A DNA stretch of 24,191 nt from positions 1 to 24,191 of IMG/VR virus record IMGVR_UViG_3300050010_000091; one strand, written 5' to 3'. This DNA comes from a virus. Each line of letters starts with the position of its first letter. Position 1 is the stretch's first letter. The notes under the pieces were generated by a model. The model saw nothing but the letters and a program-made list of their open reading frames with translations. It made no database searches and was not told where the DNA came from. The position numbers were made by a program, and so were the translations under genes. Below, in pieces: positions 8,177-16,467 of this stretch.

Positions 8177-9031
8177 TTAATACTGATTTCCGTACACGCT
8201 TCCACGTCCCCGGCCACGCGACGAATAAGCGCCGCGCTGCACCGGAGTCCTCTGTTTCAATTTGACCTCGTTGTTCATCACGAGCTTGGCATCTTCTTTG
8301 GCTTCCGTAACACATCCGGCCGCCGCGCTCGTAGCCCCATCCTCATCCCGGCCAATCAGAGCCTCGGCGCACAGAAAGTTAGTAAATGCCGATTGGCAGC
8401 GCATGATTGGTACATACATATTAGCCGGAGTCAGGACCGGAAACGCGCTTGGATTACCGAGGATATTGTTGGTGGTGACAAAATCCGCATCGTAGGCCGC
8501 ATACTCGACTTCCAGATCGACCGAGGTTGTGGTCCCAGGCAAATAGATGCCGTTGTTCTTCCACTCCCACTGGCGGTTCCACGGATATTTTCGCGTTTCG
8601 ATCAGCCCGTCAACCATGTACTTCATGGGGATGAAGCGCGAATTGCTGCCCGTCTGCCGCTCACGCAGGTACAGCGGGCAGATCAAGTCGAAGGGCAACA
8701 CGTTGATTTGCGGGGTTGACCAGTAACTCGTGCCATCGAAGTAGGCGGTCCATGTCCAGATATTCGGCTGCGATGGGTCGAAAGTCGCCGTCACGGGCAT
8801 GGCGATTGCCCAGAACTTTCGCTTGTAATTCGAGTACCCGAGGTTGGCAAGATACGCCTGCAACTTGCGCCATGCCAAATTGGTCATGGTGCCGGTGAAA
8901 GGCTGTGTATCGGTGAGGATGTCGCCGCCCAGTGAGGCAATGGCATCATTCAGGCGGGTACGCGCTCCGTTCAACACGCTCTCCAGCGTATCGAACGGAG
9001 CAATAACCGCAGGAGGCGGAATCGGACTCAT
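8177..9031 (-). CDS. Head-tail adaptor candidate (T7 gp11 position)
   Basis: 284 aa. The start at 9031 is set by a near-perfect GGAAAGGAGG 8 nt upstream, just after the previous gene's stop; the frame upstream to 9232 is antisense-like, Cys/Arg-rich and has no support. Residues 10-60 look helical (FDTLESVLNGARTRLNDAIA; NLAWRKLQAYLANLG), followed by beta-rich sequence (TWTAYFDGTSYW, PFDLICPLYLRERQ, GIYLPGTTTSVDLEVEYAAY). Two helices follow near the end (RCQSAFTNFLCAEALIGR; TEAKEDAKLVMNNE), and the tail is Arg/Gly/Ser-rich. A helical N-terminus, a central beta domain and its position after the capsid and before the nozzle-like gene fit an adaptor or gatekeeper ring protein. T7 gp11 is about 196 aa, so this one is larger. 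The call is by context and fold impression. Confidence 0.7.
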   Translation of the reverse strand: MSPIPPPAVIAPFDTLESVLNGARTRLNDAIASLGGDILTDTQPFTGTMTNLAWRKLQAYLANLGYSNYKRKFWAIAMPVTATFDPSQPNIWTWTAYFDGTSYWSTPQINVLPFDLICPLYLRERQTGSNSRFIPMKYMVDGLIETRKYPWNRQWEWKNNGIYLPGTTTSVDLEVEYAAYDADFVTTNNILGNPSAFPVLTPANMYVPIMRCQSAFTNFLCAEALIGRDEDGATSAAAGCVTEAKEDAKLVMNNEVKLKQRTPVQRGAYSSRGRGRGSVYGNQY

Positions 9032-9051
9032 TGATCGCGCCTCCTTTCCGG

Positions 9052-9885
9052 TTACTTGCTCTTTGTTGGGGCAGCCGCGGCAGCGAGAGCCTGGCGTTTC
9101 GCTTCGAGTGCCAGCCATGCATCCTCGTTGACGACTCCCTTGCAGTTGTGGCAGATCGGGGCATCGGATTCGACCGAAGCGCGGCAGGCAGGGCACTTGA
9201 TGTTCGTGGATGGTTCGCCGCTCGATTGCCACGGCTTTCCGTTCATATTGAGAACCCGCGCCGCCTTACCGAATGTCTCAGGATTGAACACGTCGTAGGC
9301 CAGCTTGCGATCCCGATCCCATAGCCGGTCCATGTAATCGCACATCTGCTGGCAAGTGGGAAGCAGATTGCGCTTTGCTTCCGCGATCTCCGCCGCCGTT
9401 GGAATCTCGCCCTCGGCAATGAATACACCAGCATTGCGCCGCGATTGCTTGCGATCCTGATTGCGTCCCTCGCCTAGAATCTCGATGGCCATCTTGCGGC
9501 CATCTTCCTGAAGGCGCTTGTATTCCTTCTTGTCACGCGAGGGGTAAAGCTCCTCTTCAAGTTCATGCAGCTCGGTCAGCATCTCGACATAAGGCTTGTC
9601 TTCAGGACACGCCGGTATGTAGACCGTTCCAACAGAGCCAAGCGGGACAATATGCGCCCAGGGGCCGACGTTGAAAATGCGGACGCGCATCTTCTTGTAC
9701 TTCTTGTTGATTTCCAACTCGGGAGGCAGATTCGGACCGCCGCGCTTCTTGCGTGTAGCGTCGTAATAGCCCTTGGTCTGCACGAATCCCGGTGAATCGG
9801 GCGCGTGGCCGGAACCGTTCAGAGCGTCCTGGGGCAGCGTTGCCGCCACCTTGTCAGCCGTCATTGTCGGGTCAAATACCGCCAT
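9052..9885 (-). CDS. Virion-cluster protein with C-terminal zinc ribbon, 277 aa
   Basis: Complete 277-aa frame; ATG at 9883-9885 overlaps the upstream gene by 14 nt and has AAAGGTGA 5 nt before it. Residues 60-95 have beta character (KMRVRIFNVGPWAHIVPL; GTVYIPACPED). Residues 98-180 are strongly charged and helical (LTELHELEEELYPSRDKKEYKRL) and may form a coiled coil. Residues 231-248 form a clear four-cysteine zinc ribbon, CPAC-x10-CHNC, followed by an Ala-rich end. Zinc ribbons often bind nucleic acid or stabilise small domains, but the ligand here is not known. The gene sits between the capsid and the adaptor candidate, where head-completion proteins are usual. Family not recognised. Confidence 0.8.
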   Translation of the reverse strand: MAVFDPTMTADKVAATLPQDALNGSGHAPDSPGFVQTKGYYDATRKKRGGPNLPPELEINKKYKKMRVRIFNVGPWAHIVPLGSVGTVYIPACPEDKPYVEMLTELHELEEELYPSRDKKEYKRLQEDGRKMAIEILGEGRNQDRKQSRRNAGVFIAEGEIPTAAEIAEAKRNLLPTCQQMCDYMDRLWDRDRKLAYDVFNPETFGKAARVLNMNGKPWQSSGEPSTNIKCPACRASVESDAPICHNCKGVVNEDAWLALEAKRQALAAAAAPTKSK

Positions 9886-10567
9886 TGATGTTCACCTTTG
9901 GTCCTCTCATTGAAACCACCGAACCCCGGCGCGTGGGCATTCCAAGATCGTTCGCCGCTATTGGTGTCTTCACGGTTTTATGGTTGACCGCCTTCGGAGT
10001 ACCAGCAAAGTTTGCCGACCGCACCCCATAAAGCGGTTCTGTTTCCCGGCATCGTTGGAAGCGCCTATCGGACTCTTCCCTCTCCGCCTTGGCGTCGAGT
10101 TCTGCATTCCCCGCCTTGATCTGCGCGGCAGAACGCATTGCGCCCCTGTGAATCAGGCCGATGATGTGATCCACTCCGGAAATGTCCTCGATTGCATCGA
10201 AGGTCCAGCAGTGCTCGTAAATCCCATCGTGCGGATATGGCCCTTCCAGCAACATGCCTGATTGCGGATCGCGCGGCCCCCAACGCTCGTACTCGGCAGG
10301 AGACATTTTGCAGGCTTCCCATCCGCTGATCCACTTTTCCAGAATCCACTTGTTTCCACAAGGACCATGCTTTGCCCGCACATGCGCTCCGACTACACCA
10401 TGCGAATCCATTCCGAAGATGAGCTTCTTGCAGGTCGGCGCAAAGACAATCCGATAGATTGGTTCGCCCTTGAGCCGGCCATTCGGAACCACCCCAAACC
10501 GGGCCATCGGTATAGGCCATTGGCTCGGCTTGGGGATTTCCAGCGTGTTGGAGATCGTCAGCGTCAA
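9872..10567 (-). CDS. Conserved-looking virion-cluster protein, 231 aa, unknown
   Basis: The start is probably the TTG at 10565-10567 with AAGGA 7 nt upstream; no ATG upstream fits, and an internal Met at residue 21 lacks a clear ribosome site. The protein is 231 aa. It has three Cys in its first half (APTCKK, GPCGNKW, WEACKM) with several Trp, and a mixed alpha/beta pattern around YRIVFAPTCKKLIFGMDSHG and DGIYEHCWTFDAIEDI. A charged helix follows (residues about 160-190, AELDAKAEREESDRRFQRC), then a basic Gly-rich tail. I do not recognise a family. It follows the capsid gene by 28 nt and overlaps the zinc-ribbon gene by 14 nt, so it is very likely co-translated with them and related to head or connector assembly. 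Confidence 0.75.
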   Translation of the reverse strand: MTLTISNTLEIPKPSQWPIPMARFGVVPNGRLKGEPIYRIVFAPTCKKLIFGMDSHGVVGAHVRAKHGPCGNKWILEKWISGWEACKMSPAEYERWGPRDPQSGMLLEGPYPHDGIYEHCWTFDAIEDISGVDHIIGLIHRGAMRSAAQIKAGNAELDAKAEREESDRRFQRCRETEPLYGVRSANFAGTPKAVNHKTVKTPIAANDLGMPTRRGSVVSMRGPKVNINGGI

Positions 10568-10595
10568 GTTACATTCCTTACGGGCTACCTTGATC

Positions 10596-11873
10596 CTAAT
10601 GACCGAACAAACCTGTCGGAATTGTGATCCCGCTCAAAAAGGCTCCCTCTCGACTTTGCACCACAGCCAGTTGCCCCTGCCAGATCATATAAAACACTAG
10701 ACTGGCAGCAATACCGCCCGACTGTCCGTACAGCGGAAAGAGGGTTTGCCCTGCCACATCGTAGAAGTCCGTGGGAACTGTTTCGATGCGGAACAGGTTC
10801 TTCTCCTTGAGGATGTCGAGGTAGCCGGGGAGCGCACGCGGATTGACAAGCAACTCGCGGCCACCGATGGTTGTCGCGGCCTTGCGCTTGAGCATATCCT
10901 CGCTGGTGTCGCCCTTGGCTGCGTTGTAGTCAATGCGCTGCACCAGCAGAGCATTCTGCTCCCATGCGTCGCGGACATCCACATTGCAGTGTCCGAACAT
11001 GCCCTCGCCCTCGATCACTTCCTCACCCTTGGAAAGTTCCACGAGAGAGAAGATGGCGCGAACAACCTGCGGAGTCAGGGCACCATTGACTGCCAGGGTG
11101 GGCACAAGGTACTTCCCCGGCCATGCGCTGCGCTGGATGCCAAGGTAGTTGCCGGTGTTGGTGCCAACCTGGTAGTAGCGGAGGCCGAAGACGCCGGTGT
11201 TGGCCTGCCCAGGTGAATTGCTCACAAGCAGCAGATAGCCGGCGGTGATGCCGAGGGAGGTCGGAATAGGGTTCGCCAGCCAGATGGTGTTATTCAGGAT
11301 GTCGGTGGATTCGATGGTGATGGAGGCAACCGGACTAGTGGTTCCCAGCGCGCTCCAAATGTCCAAGTCCTGATCGTCGAGGAAGAAGTTGGCATTGTTG
11401 ACGACAAAGCCGGTGATGTTTGAGCCGGTAACCACGGTCGAAACGATGGTGTCGAGAGTGTTCGAGCCGTTTCCCTGAATCACGGTGTCCATGAAGTCCG
11501 CGAACGCCTTTGGAGCAATCGAGCGGGTCAGGGTAGCAAAATCCTCAATCGCCTTTTCGTCGGAATCGGTCGCGTACTCGGCTTCCTTGGTATAGCTCCA
11601 CGCCATGATGAGGGTAGTGGTGGTCACCTGCCCTGGGATGGTGGTGGGTGCGCTGCCAAGGCCGAGATCGCCGCCGTCAAGGTTGGCGACACGGGGCTTG
11701 CCGCCACGAGACGGCATGGTGGGAACGCGGGCGAGACGCCCGGAAACATCTTTCTTTTGGGTGGATTTGAACCGCTTCCAGAGGACGGAAGCACTAAGGG
11801 CGAGGTCTTCTACTTCGGGCCTTACCCACTCCTGCTGTAATGCTAACGATTGGTCTACGGACGCGATGCCCAT
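10596..11873 (-). CDS. Major capsid protein candidate (HK97-type fold expected)
   Basis: 425 aa from an ATG with AGGAGA 6 nt upstream. It lies directly after the scaffold candidate and two genes before the adaptor-like region, the standard place for a major capsid protein. Features in keeping with HK97-fold coat proteins are: an extended, charged N-terminal arm (residues 1-70, LWKRFKSTQKKDVSGRL); a long helix-containing central region (EKAIEDFATLTRSIAPKAFADF, about 105-127) like the spine helix; beta-rich insertions (about 140-250); and a closing domain with GEEVIEGEGMFGHCNVDVRDAW and GGRELLVNPRALPGYLD. T7 gp10A is about 345 aa. The 204-nt untranslated leader before this gene is the longest gap inside the left-hand block, which suggests its own regulation. 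Assignment is from order, size and pattern. Confidence 0.8.
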   Translation of the reverse strand: MGIASVDQSLALQQEWVRPEVEDLALSASVLWKRFKSTQKKDVSGRLARVPTMPSRGGKPRVANLDGGDLGLGSAPTTIPGQVTTTTLIMAWSYTKEAEYATDSDEKAIEDFATLTRSIAPKAFADFMDTVIQGNGSNTLDTIVSTVVTGSNITGFVVNNANFFLDDQDLDIWSALGTTSPVASITIESTDILNNTIWLANPIPTSLGITAGYLLLVSNSPGQANTGVFGLRYYQVGTNTGNYLGIQRSAWPGKYLVPTLAVNGALTPQVVRAIFSLVELSKGEEVIEGEGMFGHCNVDVRDAWEQNALLVQRIDYNAAKGDTSEDMLKRKAATTIGGRELLVNPRALPGYLDILKEKNLFRIETVPTDFYDVAGQTLFPLYGQSGGIAASLVFYMIWQGQLAVVQSREGAFLSGITIPTGLFGH

Positions 11874-12037
11874 ACGATTCTCCTGATAAGGAAATTCGCT
11901 GTAGGTCGCGCCCTTTGCAGCGGGCTGCTGTGTCTTGGCGACTGCCAGTGTGGTGCTGTGCGGTAGTTTCAGGCTCCGTTTAATCGGGCGGTGCCGTTAT
12001 GCCTGTCGATGCCGGTGAAACTTTGTTACATTACTGC

Positions 12038-12068
12038 TATTTACGCACTTCTCAGCGCGTAAAGTCAA
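12038..12068 (-). promoter_or_regulatory. Possible sigma70-like promoter for the capsid gene
   Basis: On the minus strand TTGACT (12063-12068) is followed after 19 bases by TAAATA (12038-12043), just downstream of the scaffold stop and about 165 nt before the capsid ATG. The spacing is longer than the optimal 17, so this is a weak candidate. The spacer holds a perfect hairpin, which could instead mean the element acts in RNA. Confidence 0.25.
12043..12060 (-). other. Stem-loop with GAGA tetraloop in the capsid gene leader
   Basis: The minus-strand RNA reads ACGCGCU-GAGA-AGUGCGU: a 7-bp stem (one G-U pair) closed by a GNRA-type loop. No U-tract follows, so it is not a standard intrinsic terminator. 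It could be an RNA processing or stabilising element between scaffold and capsid coding regions, where expression levels must differ strongly. Confidence 0.45.
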
Positions 12069-12077
12069 TAAAATCCG

Positions 12078-13445
12078 TCATGCTGTCTTCGGACGCCACT
12101 TGTACAGCCCCTTTTCGCCAACAAGATATGCTTCCTGCCGCGCCAGCATCCCGTTTGTCGTGCGCCGCAGATCTACTTGCTTGCCCAGCGTCTTCGGATG
12201 GCCGGAGAGCCATTGAATCAGGTTTCCTGCTCCATCTTTGGTTGGCTGCGCGTTCTGGACCGTCTTCCGGCCGTTCACATTGCCATTCTGAGCCGTCTTC
12301 GATGCGCCAGCGGCCTTCTTTGCGTCGATCACGGCTTGCGTATGCCGCTGCGTGATCCCAGCAACGATCTTCTGCTGCTCTGAGGTCGCTCGGTCCACAT
12401 ATGCCTTGCGGTTGCCTTTCAAAAGGTATTCCCGCATGGCCTGTTTGTACCTTACGTTGACTTCGAGCCGGGTATTGACCTCTTCATTCACCGCAACGCG
12501 GATTTTCTCGCGGTCAGCATCGTCCAGCGTCACTTGTTGATGTGCGGCAACGCGATTCATCTCCGCAGTGCGGATCTTGATGCCCTCGGCCTCCGCCGCC
12601 GGCTGCCACTCCGCCCGGTTCGCGCGAATCGTAAGCCCCTCGGTAGTATCTTGGACCTGGTGCATCGTTCCCGGCTGTTCTGTCTGCCCCTCTGCCTTTT
12701 TCGGCGTGATTGGATTCTTTGCCATCTTGTCCAGGCCGTCGAAGGCACCATAAATGGCCTGAATCGCTTCCACGACGCGGTCTTTTCCGGGGAAGTCGGG
12801 CATGGAGGGCAGAAATGTCTCCAGAATGGCGAACTTGAGAGGAATCTGTTTGCCGTCGAGATACCCTTTGGCGCTCCGGGCAACGTATCCGCTGAATGCT
12901 TCGGGATTGACCTGCGCAAACTCATCCATCGCCATCGGAGCGAGTTTCTGGAAGCTCTCGGAGTTGGCCGCAACCATGTCCTTGATGATCTGACCGTCTG
13001 CCTTGTGGAAGTTGCTGTCGAAATCGCGCCAGAACTTGCGCTCCTCAAGGGTATTCTGGACAATCTGCTCCGGCGTGTAACCCGCGTCTGGATCGTCGGA
13101 GAGCTTGGCGAGGATGCCACGTTCAGTCTCAAACGCCTCAAGGTTGCCGCCAGAGAGCTTGTCGGCTTTGTCGGCAATGTGAATCGCGTTGCGGATACTG
13201 CGCTGTTCGGCGGCGCTCAGGCCGCTGGCTTTGAGCTTTTCTTTGACCGATTTGTAGAGTTCCGCCCCGCGTAGATGCCCAGATTCGCCCGCAACGGGGG
13301 TATCTGAATTGTCAATAGCATCCGTAGTTCCTGTTCCGCTTGAATTTGTAGTATCGGTTGAGGTATCGGTTGTTGTGCTGCTTTCGACCAACCCCGAATC
13401 TACCGCCGGGGATTCCAGCGTTGCGGCCGCGCCTTCATCTGGCAT
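12078..13445 (-). CDS. Scaffolding protein candidate
   Basis: 455 aa; ATG at 13443-13445 with TAGGAGAG 5 nt upstream, 9 nt after the portal stop. It sits between portal and capsid, the usual scaffold slot. The N-terminal 55 residues are Ser/Thr/Asp-rich and acidic (SSTTTDTSTDTTNSSGTGTT). Residues 60-330 are highly charged and helical with little predicted beta (RGAELYKSVKEKLKASGLSAAEQRSIRNA; DDADREKIRVAVNEEVNTRLE). The C-terminus is basic (LSGHPKTLGKQVDLRRTTNG; WRPKTA), as in scaffolds that bind the coat protein through a basic C-terminal segment. T7 gp9 is about 307 aa and P22 gp8 about 303 aa, so this one is longer. No protease motif is visible, so a fused maturation protease is not supported. 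Confidence 0.75.
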   Translation of the reverse strand: MPDEGAAATLESPAVDSGLVESSTTTDTSTDTTNSSGTGTTDAIDNSDTPVAGESGHLRGAELYKSVKEKLKASGLSAAEQRSIRNAIHIADKADKLSGGNLEAFETERGILAKLSDDPDAGYTPEQIVQNTLEERKFWRDFDSNFHKADGQIIKDMVAANSESFQKLAPMAMDEFAQVNPEAFSGYVARSAKGYLDGKQIPLKFAILETFLPSMPDFPGKDRVVEAIQAIYGAFDGLDKMAKNPITPKKAEGQTEQPGTMHQVQDTTEGLTIRANRAEWQPAAEAEGIKIRTAEMNRVAAHQQVTLDDADREKIRVAVNEEVNTRLEVNVRYKQAMREYLLKGNRKAYVDRATSEQQKIVAGITQRHTQAVIDAKKAAGASKTAQNGNVNGRKTVQNAQPTKDGAGNLIQWLSGHPKTLGKQVDLRRTTNGMLARQEAYLVGEKGLYKWRPKTA

Positions 13446-13454
13446 ACCACTCTC

Positions 13455-15917
13455 CTACATCGTCGGTTGGCCAGGCGCGCCCGGAGGTTGGGCATTGGCC
13501 TGTACTTGTGGATGGGCTTGGGGCGACTGTGTTCCAGGCGCTCCCTTTGGGGCTGGCGGTGGGGGCATCATTGCCTGTTGCGCCATCTCCTGTTGCTGCA
13601 AAAACTGTTCGTGCATATCGGCGTGCAGTTCCACGTTGCGCACATGCGGATTATCGGAATATCCGGGCATCGGTGGCAATGGCGGTTGTGCGGGTGCCGT
13701 TTCTACTTCGAGATCGCCTTGCACTTCTAGCCGCCAGCAGGCATCGCTCGATAGCCATCTCTGGCATTGAGCAAGCTCCCATTTGTGGTAATCGCGCTTC
13801 TTTGGCTGAATCGACGGCAATTCATCCGGCGGAGGCTGATAGGGTGGCTCGGGCAAGCCCGCCTGTTGCGCCTGGATAGCCAGCGCCGCGTGTTGCTGCT
13901 GATAGAGTGCGACCGCAGGATTCGGGACCGGAGCCTCGCGGATGAGAATGTCGATCTCGCGTATCTGCTTGCGCGCCGCCTCGGCCGGGATGACCGAGAA
14001 ATCCTCAGCCAAACCCTCAATCCGCATGACCTCTTCCCAGTTCTCTGGATCGTTGATGAACTCGGCCCCGATTGGCGAGGTTGCAATCTGCGGGAGCAGC
14101 GTGCCCAGCGTAGCCCGCTTTGCCGCCGTCGATTCTGGAAAAGTGGAATCGGTATCCGGCTTGCAGTGGAACGAGCCGCGAGATAGTCTCTGCAACTGAA
14201 TCGTGGCTGTCTGCTTGTTGCCCAGCGCAACCGTGATCTCTTTGGCGTGGTCAGGGTTCTTCGATGCGGCCAAGGCGGCTTTCTTGTAAATCCCGGCGAA
14301 GACAAGTTGCACGCGGCTCCATGTCGGACCCAGAATGCCCATCGATTGAGCCTTGTCCATTGCCCGCTGGCTGGCAGTTTCATCGTGTGGGCCAGCTACT
14401 CCTTCAAGCGCCGGGGAAGCGCCCGTAATATCCTGCGAGAGCGGCCCGCGATAGTCCTCCATGCACTGCACGAACGTCTCAGGTGCGGTCATGTCAGGCT
14501 CTTTGTAAAACTGATTCTCGACTGGAAGCTCAGGACCGCCCAGCGGATTCTTCAATAGAGCGAATTGCGCTGGTCTTGCCTGTTGAGCAATGAACGCATC
14601 GTAATCCGTCTGATCGCCCTTGAACCAGGTGACCGGCCAGCCCTTTTCGTAGAACTCGCGTTCGGCATTCTTGAAGTCGTTGAAGCCATCTTGAATGGGA
14701 ATCATCGGCTCCATAAGCGCGCCGCCGGTCAGTGAATCCCTCTTCTCGCTCATCACTATGTCGATACAATCGTCCATCGAATCCGGGGTTGACTCGCTGT
14801 AAACCTTGCCGATGTAGACTACATGCGCGCCCTCGGGATAGAGCTTGCGCAGCATGTCGCCCACCTTCATCGGCTCGCCATCCTCATTCGTGGCTGGCTC
14901 GCGCACGTAATCCTCTGCCTGCTCATCCCAACCGGATGCCCCGGTGTAGACCTTATCGCAGCATGTGGCGCGGAAAGCGGCGGGCCGGATGAAGGCGTGC
15001 AGTTCTGTCACTAGATGATTCAGCGCATTGGAAATCTGGATATTGCCCTTCTTGGTCTGGCGCACTCCCAGGCGCGCATAACGCTCCCAGTCCGTCTCGC
15101 CAATGCTGCCCTCACCCTCGGCAATCTTCCATGTTCCATTCTCATCCTGGAGCCACGGGTTCTCATCGCGGGCGGTCAGGATATTCGGATCTTTGAAGAG
15201 GAAGCAATAAAGAGCGCCATCCTGATTCCGGCATATGATCGGAACCTTCGATTCAAGAGTCCCGAAAATCTCCGTCGTCTCCATGCGCCGCGGCTGGCCT
15301 TGATCGTTCAAGCCCCATTTTTGCTGATTAGCCGCAGTGTATGTCCACGCCACCACACGGCCGGAAAGCTCAAAAAATCGGGTGATCGACTGCTGAATGT
15401 CGGCTACATCGTTCTTCTGGTCGAAGAGATGCCGGTAGCCCTCCGCTGTTTCAGACGCTTGAATATCGGGATCGTAATCCGGCTTGTCAGGCTCGAAAAT
15501 GATTCCCGGAGGGCTTTGCGTCAGAACCGCATCGATGGTGCGGCGGCGCGCGCGCGCGATGTTGTAGGTATCGAGATACTCTGAGCACTCAACCTGCTCA
15601 CCGCCAATATCAATCGAACCGCCGGCCTCGCCGATCTGATAAACTCCGGTGCCATTGTTGCCGTAGAAGTGCTGTACACCGTCGTCGTAGCAGCGCAGTT
15701 TGCGGTCAAGAAGGAATTCATAGATGCGGTCGAACTTCTCCTGCTGCTGAAAGTCTTTGATGAGGCTTTCGAGAACCTCTTTCAACTCGTCAGGCAGCTT
15801 GCGGTTGTTCTTGCCGAACGACATAGGCTCGGATGGCTGAGGCTGCTGCGTGACTGGAGCGCCGCCCGTGTCGGCATTCTGCTCGGTGGGTGCGGGCATG
15901 ATTGCAGGACTTGCCAT
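13455..15917 (-). CDS. Portal protein
   Basis: 820 aa; the ATG overlaps the stop of the upstream gene as TGATG. This is the largest head gene, placed before scaffold and capsid. Residues 40-180 contain helices and strands typical of the portal wing (ELKEVLESLIKDFQQQEKFD; RRRTIDAVLTQSPPGIIFEP). Residues about 390-500 hold the segment leading to the stem (MEPMIPIQDGFNDFKNAERE; EFYEKGWPVTWFKGDQ). Residues 500-620 hold the PxxLEGVAGPHDETASQRAM region and long helices characteristic of portals that form the clip and crown. The last 170 residues are Pro/Gln/Ala-rich with barrel-like helices (YQQQHAALAIQAQQAG). P22 gp1 is 725 aa and T7 gp8 about 536 aa, so this is a large portal of the P22/T7-type short-tailed phages. 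It forms the DNA entry ring and docks the terminase. Confidence 0.85.
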   Translation of the reverse strand: MASPAIMPAPTEQNADTGGAPVTQQPQPSEPMSFGKNNRKLPDELKEVLESLIKDFQQQEKFDRIYEFLLDRKLRCYDDGVQHFYGNNGTGVYQIGEAGGSIDIGGEQVECSEYLDTYNIARARRRTIDAVLTQSPPGIIFEPDKPDYDPDIQASETAEGYRHLFDQKNDVADIQQSITRFFELSGRVVAWTYTAANQQKWGLNDQGQPRRMETTEIFGTLESKVPIICRNQDGALYCFLFKDPNILTARDENPWLQDENGTWKIAEGEGSIGETDWERYARLGVRQTKKGNIQISNALNHLVTELHAFIRPAAFRATCCDKVYTGASGWDEQAEDYVREPATNEDGEPMKVGDMLRKLYPEGAHVVYIGKVYSESTPDSMDDCIDIVMSEKRDSLTGGALMEPMIPIQDGFNDFKNAEREFYEKGWPVTWFKGDQTDYDAFIAQQARPAQFALLKNPLGGPELPVENQFYKEPDMTAPETFVQCMEDYRGPLSQDITGASPALEGVAGPHDETASQRAMDKAQSMGILGPTWSRVQLVFAGIYKKAALAASKNPDHAKEITVALGNKQTATIQLQRLSRGSFHCKPDTDSTFPESTAAKRATLGTLLPQIATSPIGAEFINDPENWEEVMRIEGLAEDFSVIPAEAARKQIREIDILIREAPVPNPAVALYQQQHAALAIQAQQAGLPEPPYQPPPDELPSIQPKKRDYHKWELAQCQRWLSSDACWRLEVQGDLEVETAPAQPPLPPMPGYSDNPHVRNVELHADMHEQFLQQQEMAQQAMMPPPPAPKGAPGTQSPQAHPQVQANAQPPGAPGQPTM

Positions 15918-16258
15918 CAGTTCTTCGCCGCCATTTCCGCAATCCGCACGATGGTCTTCGCCGGGTTCTGCGCCCGGTCCACTGCATCCTGCCGGTCGAG
16001 AATCGCTTTCAGCGCCTTAGCGAACATAACGCAGCACAGCTTCACACTTCCGGGGAAGTTCCGCATCCGCTTGTCTTCCGTGCAGTAAGGGCAGCGCATG
16101 TACCGCTGGGCATTGTTGCGGTTGCGGACGCGCCAATATTCCCTTTGCAGAAACTCCAGATTGGCGAGCGCCTTCTGCTTGTCCGTGAGAATGTCGGCAA
16201 CGTCGAGAGCTTGCTCGATAGCGGCATCGGCCTGCTGGTTGAGGTTCTCTTCGCTCAT
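15917..16258 (-). CDS. Small protein with CPYC and CC cysteine pairs
   Basis: 113 aa. The ATG overlaps the upstream stop as ATGA, and AGGTGG precedes it. Residues 1-52 are an acidic-to-basic helix rich in Glu, Gln and Ala, probably a coiled coil (QADAAIEQALDVADIL; LEFLQREYWRVRNRN). C56 and C59 (CPYC) with C75 and C76 could hold one zinc ion. The last third is helical again. It overlaps the portal start by 1 nt, so it is translationally coupled to the portal. The family is not recognised; a portal-associated or DNA-binding role is possible but unproven. Confidence 0.75.
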   Translation of the reverse strand: MSEENLNQQADAAIEQALDVADILTDKQKALANLEFLQREYWRVRNRNNAQRYMRCPYCTEDKRMRNFPGSVKLCCVMFAKALKAILDRQDAVDRAQNPAKTIVRIAEMAAKN

Positions 16259-16464
16259 CTTCCACCTGAATACAACTTGCCGCGCGCTTTTGCTTTGATC
16301 TTTTCAGCCTCGGATGCGGAGATGTTGCCCGCCCGCTCCGAGCGTGTCGCCCCGCCGATAGCCAAGCGCGCATGGTTCGCGTCATTTATGGGAAAGGATG
16401 TTCCCTTCCCCGCAAACTCGCTCTTGGGCATCTTATCGCGCTTTGCCTGATAGAGATTGGCCAT
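16255..16464 (-). CDS. Small phage protein with HAR-type motif, 69 aa
   Basis: 69 aa, ATG with AAGAGG 6 nt upstream and a 3-nt gap from the previous stop. The stretch SEFAGKGTSFPINDANHARL followed by SASEAEKIKAKARGKL matches a short module often seen in phage head and structural gene clusters, where a phenylalanine/proline strand is followed by a D-x-x-HAR-x-A helix and a closing basic helix. It occurs alone or at the end of larger head-related proteins. Its biochemical role is not known to me. The four-base overlap with the CPYC gene shows it belongs to the same operon. Confidence 0.75.
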   Translation of the reverse strand: MANLYQAKRDKMPKSEFAGKGTSFPINDANHARLAIGGATRSERAGNISASEAEKIKAKARGKLYSGGR

Positions 16465-16467
16465 CGC

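Noticed and set aside
15546-15559. CG-dinucleotide run in the portal gene, possible Z-DNA or slippage site
   Set aside because: It encodes Arg/Ala residues in frame inside a conserved-looking portal segment and is short enough to be chance in GC-rich DNA.
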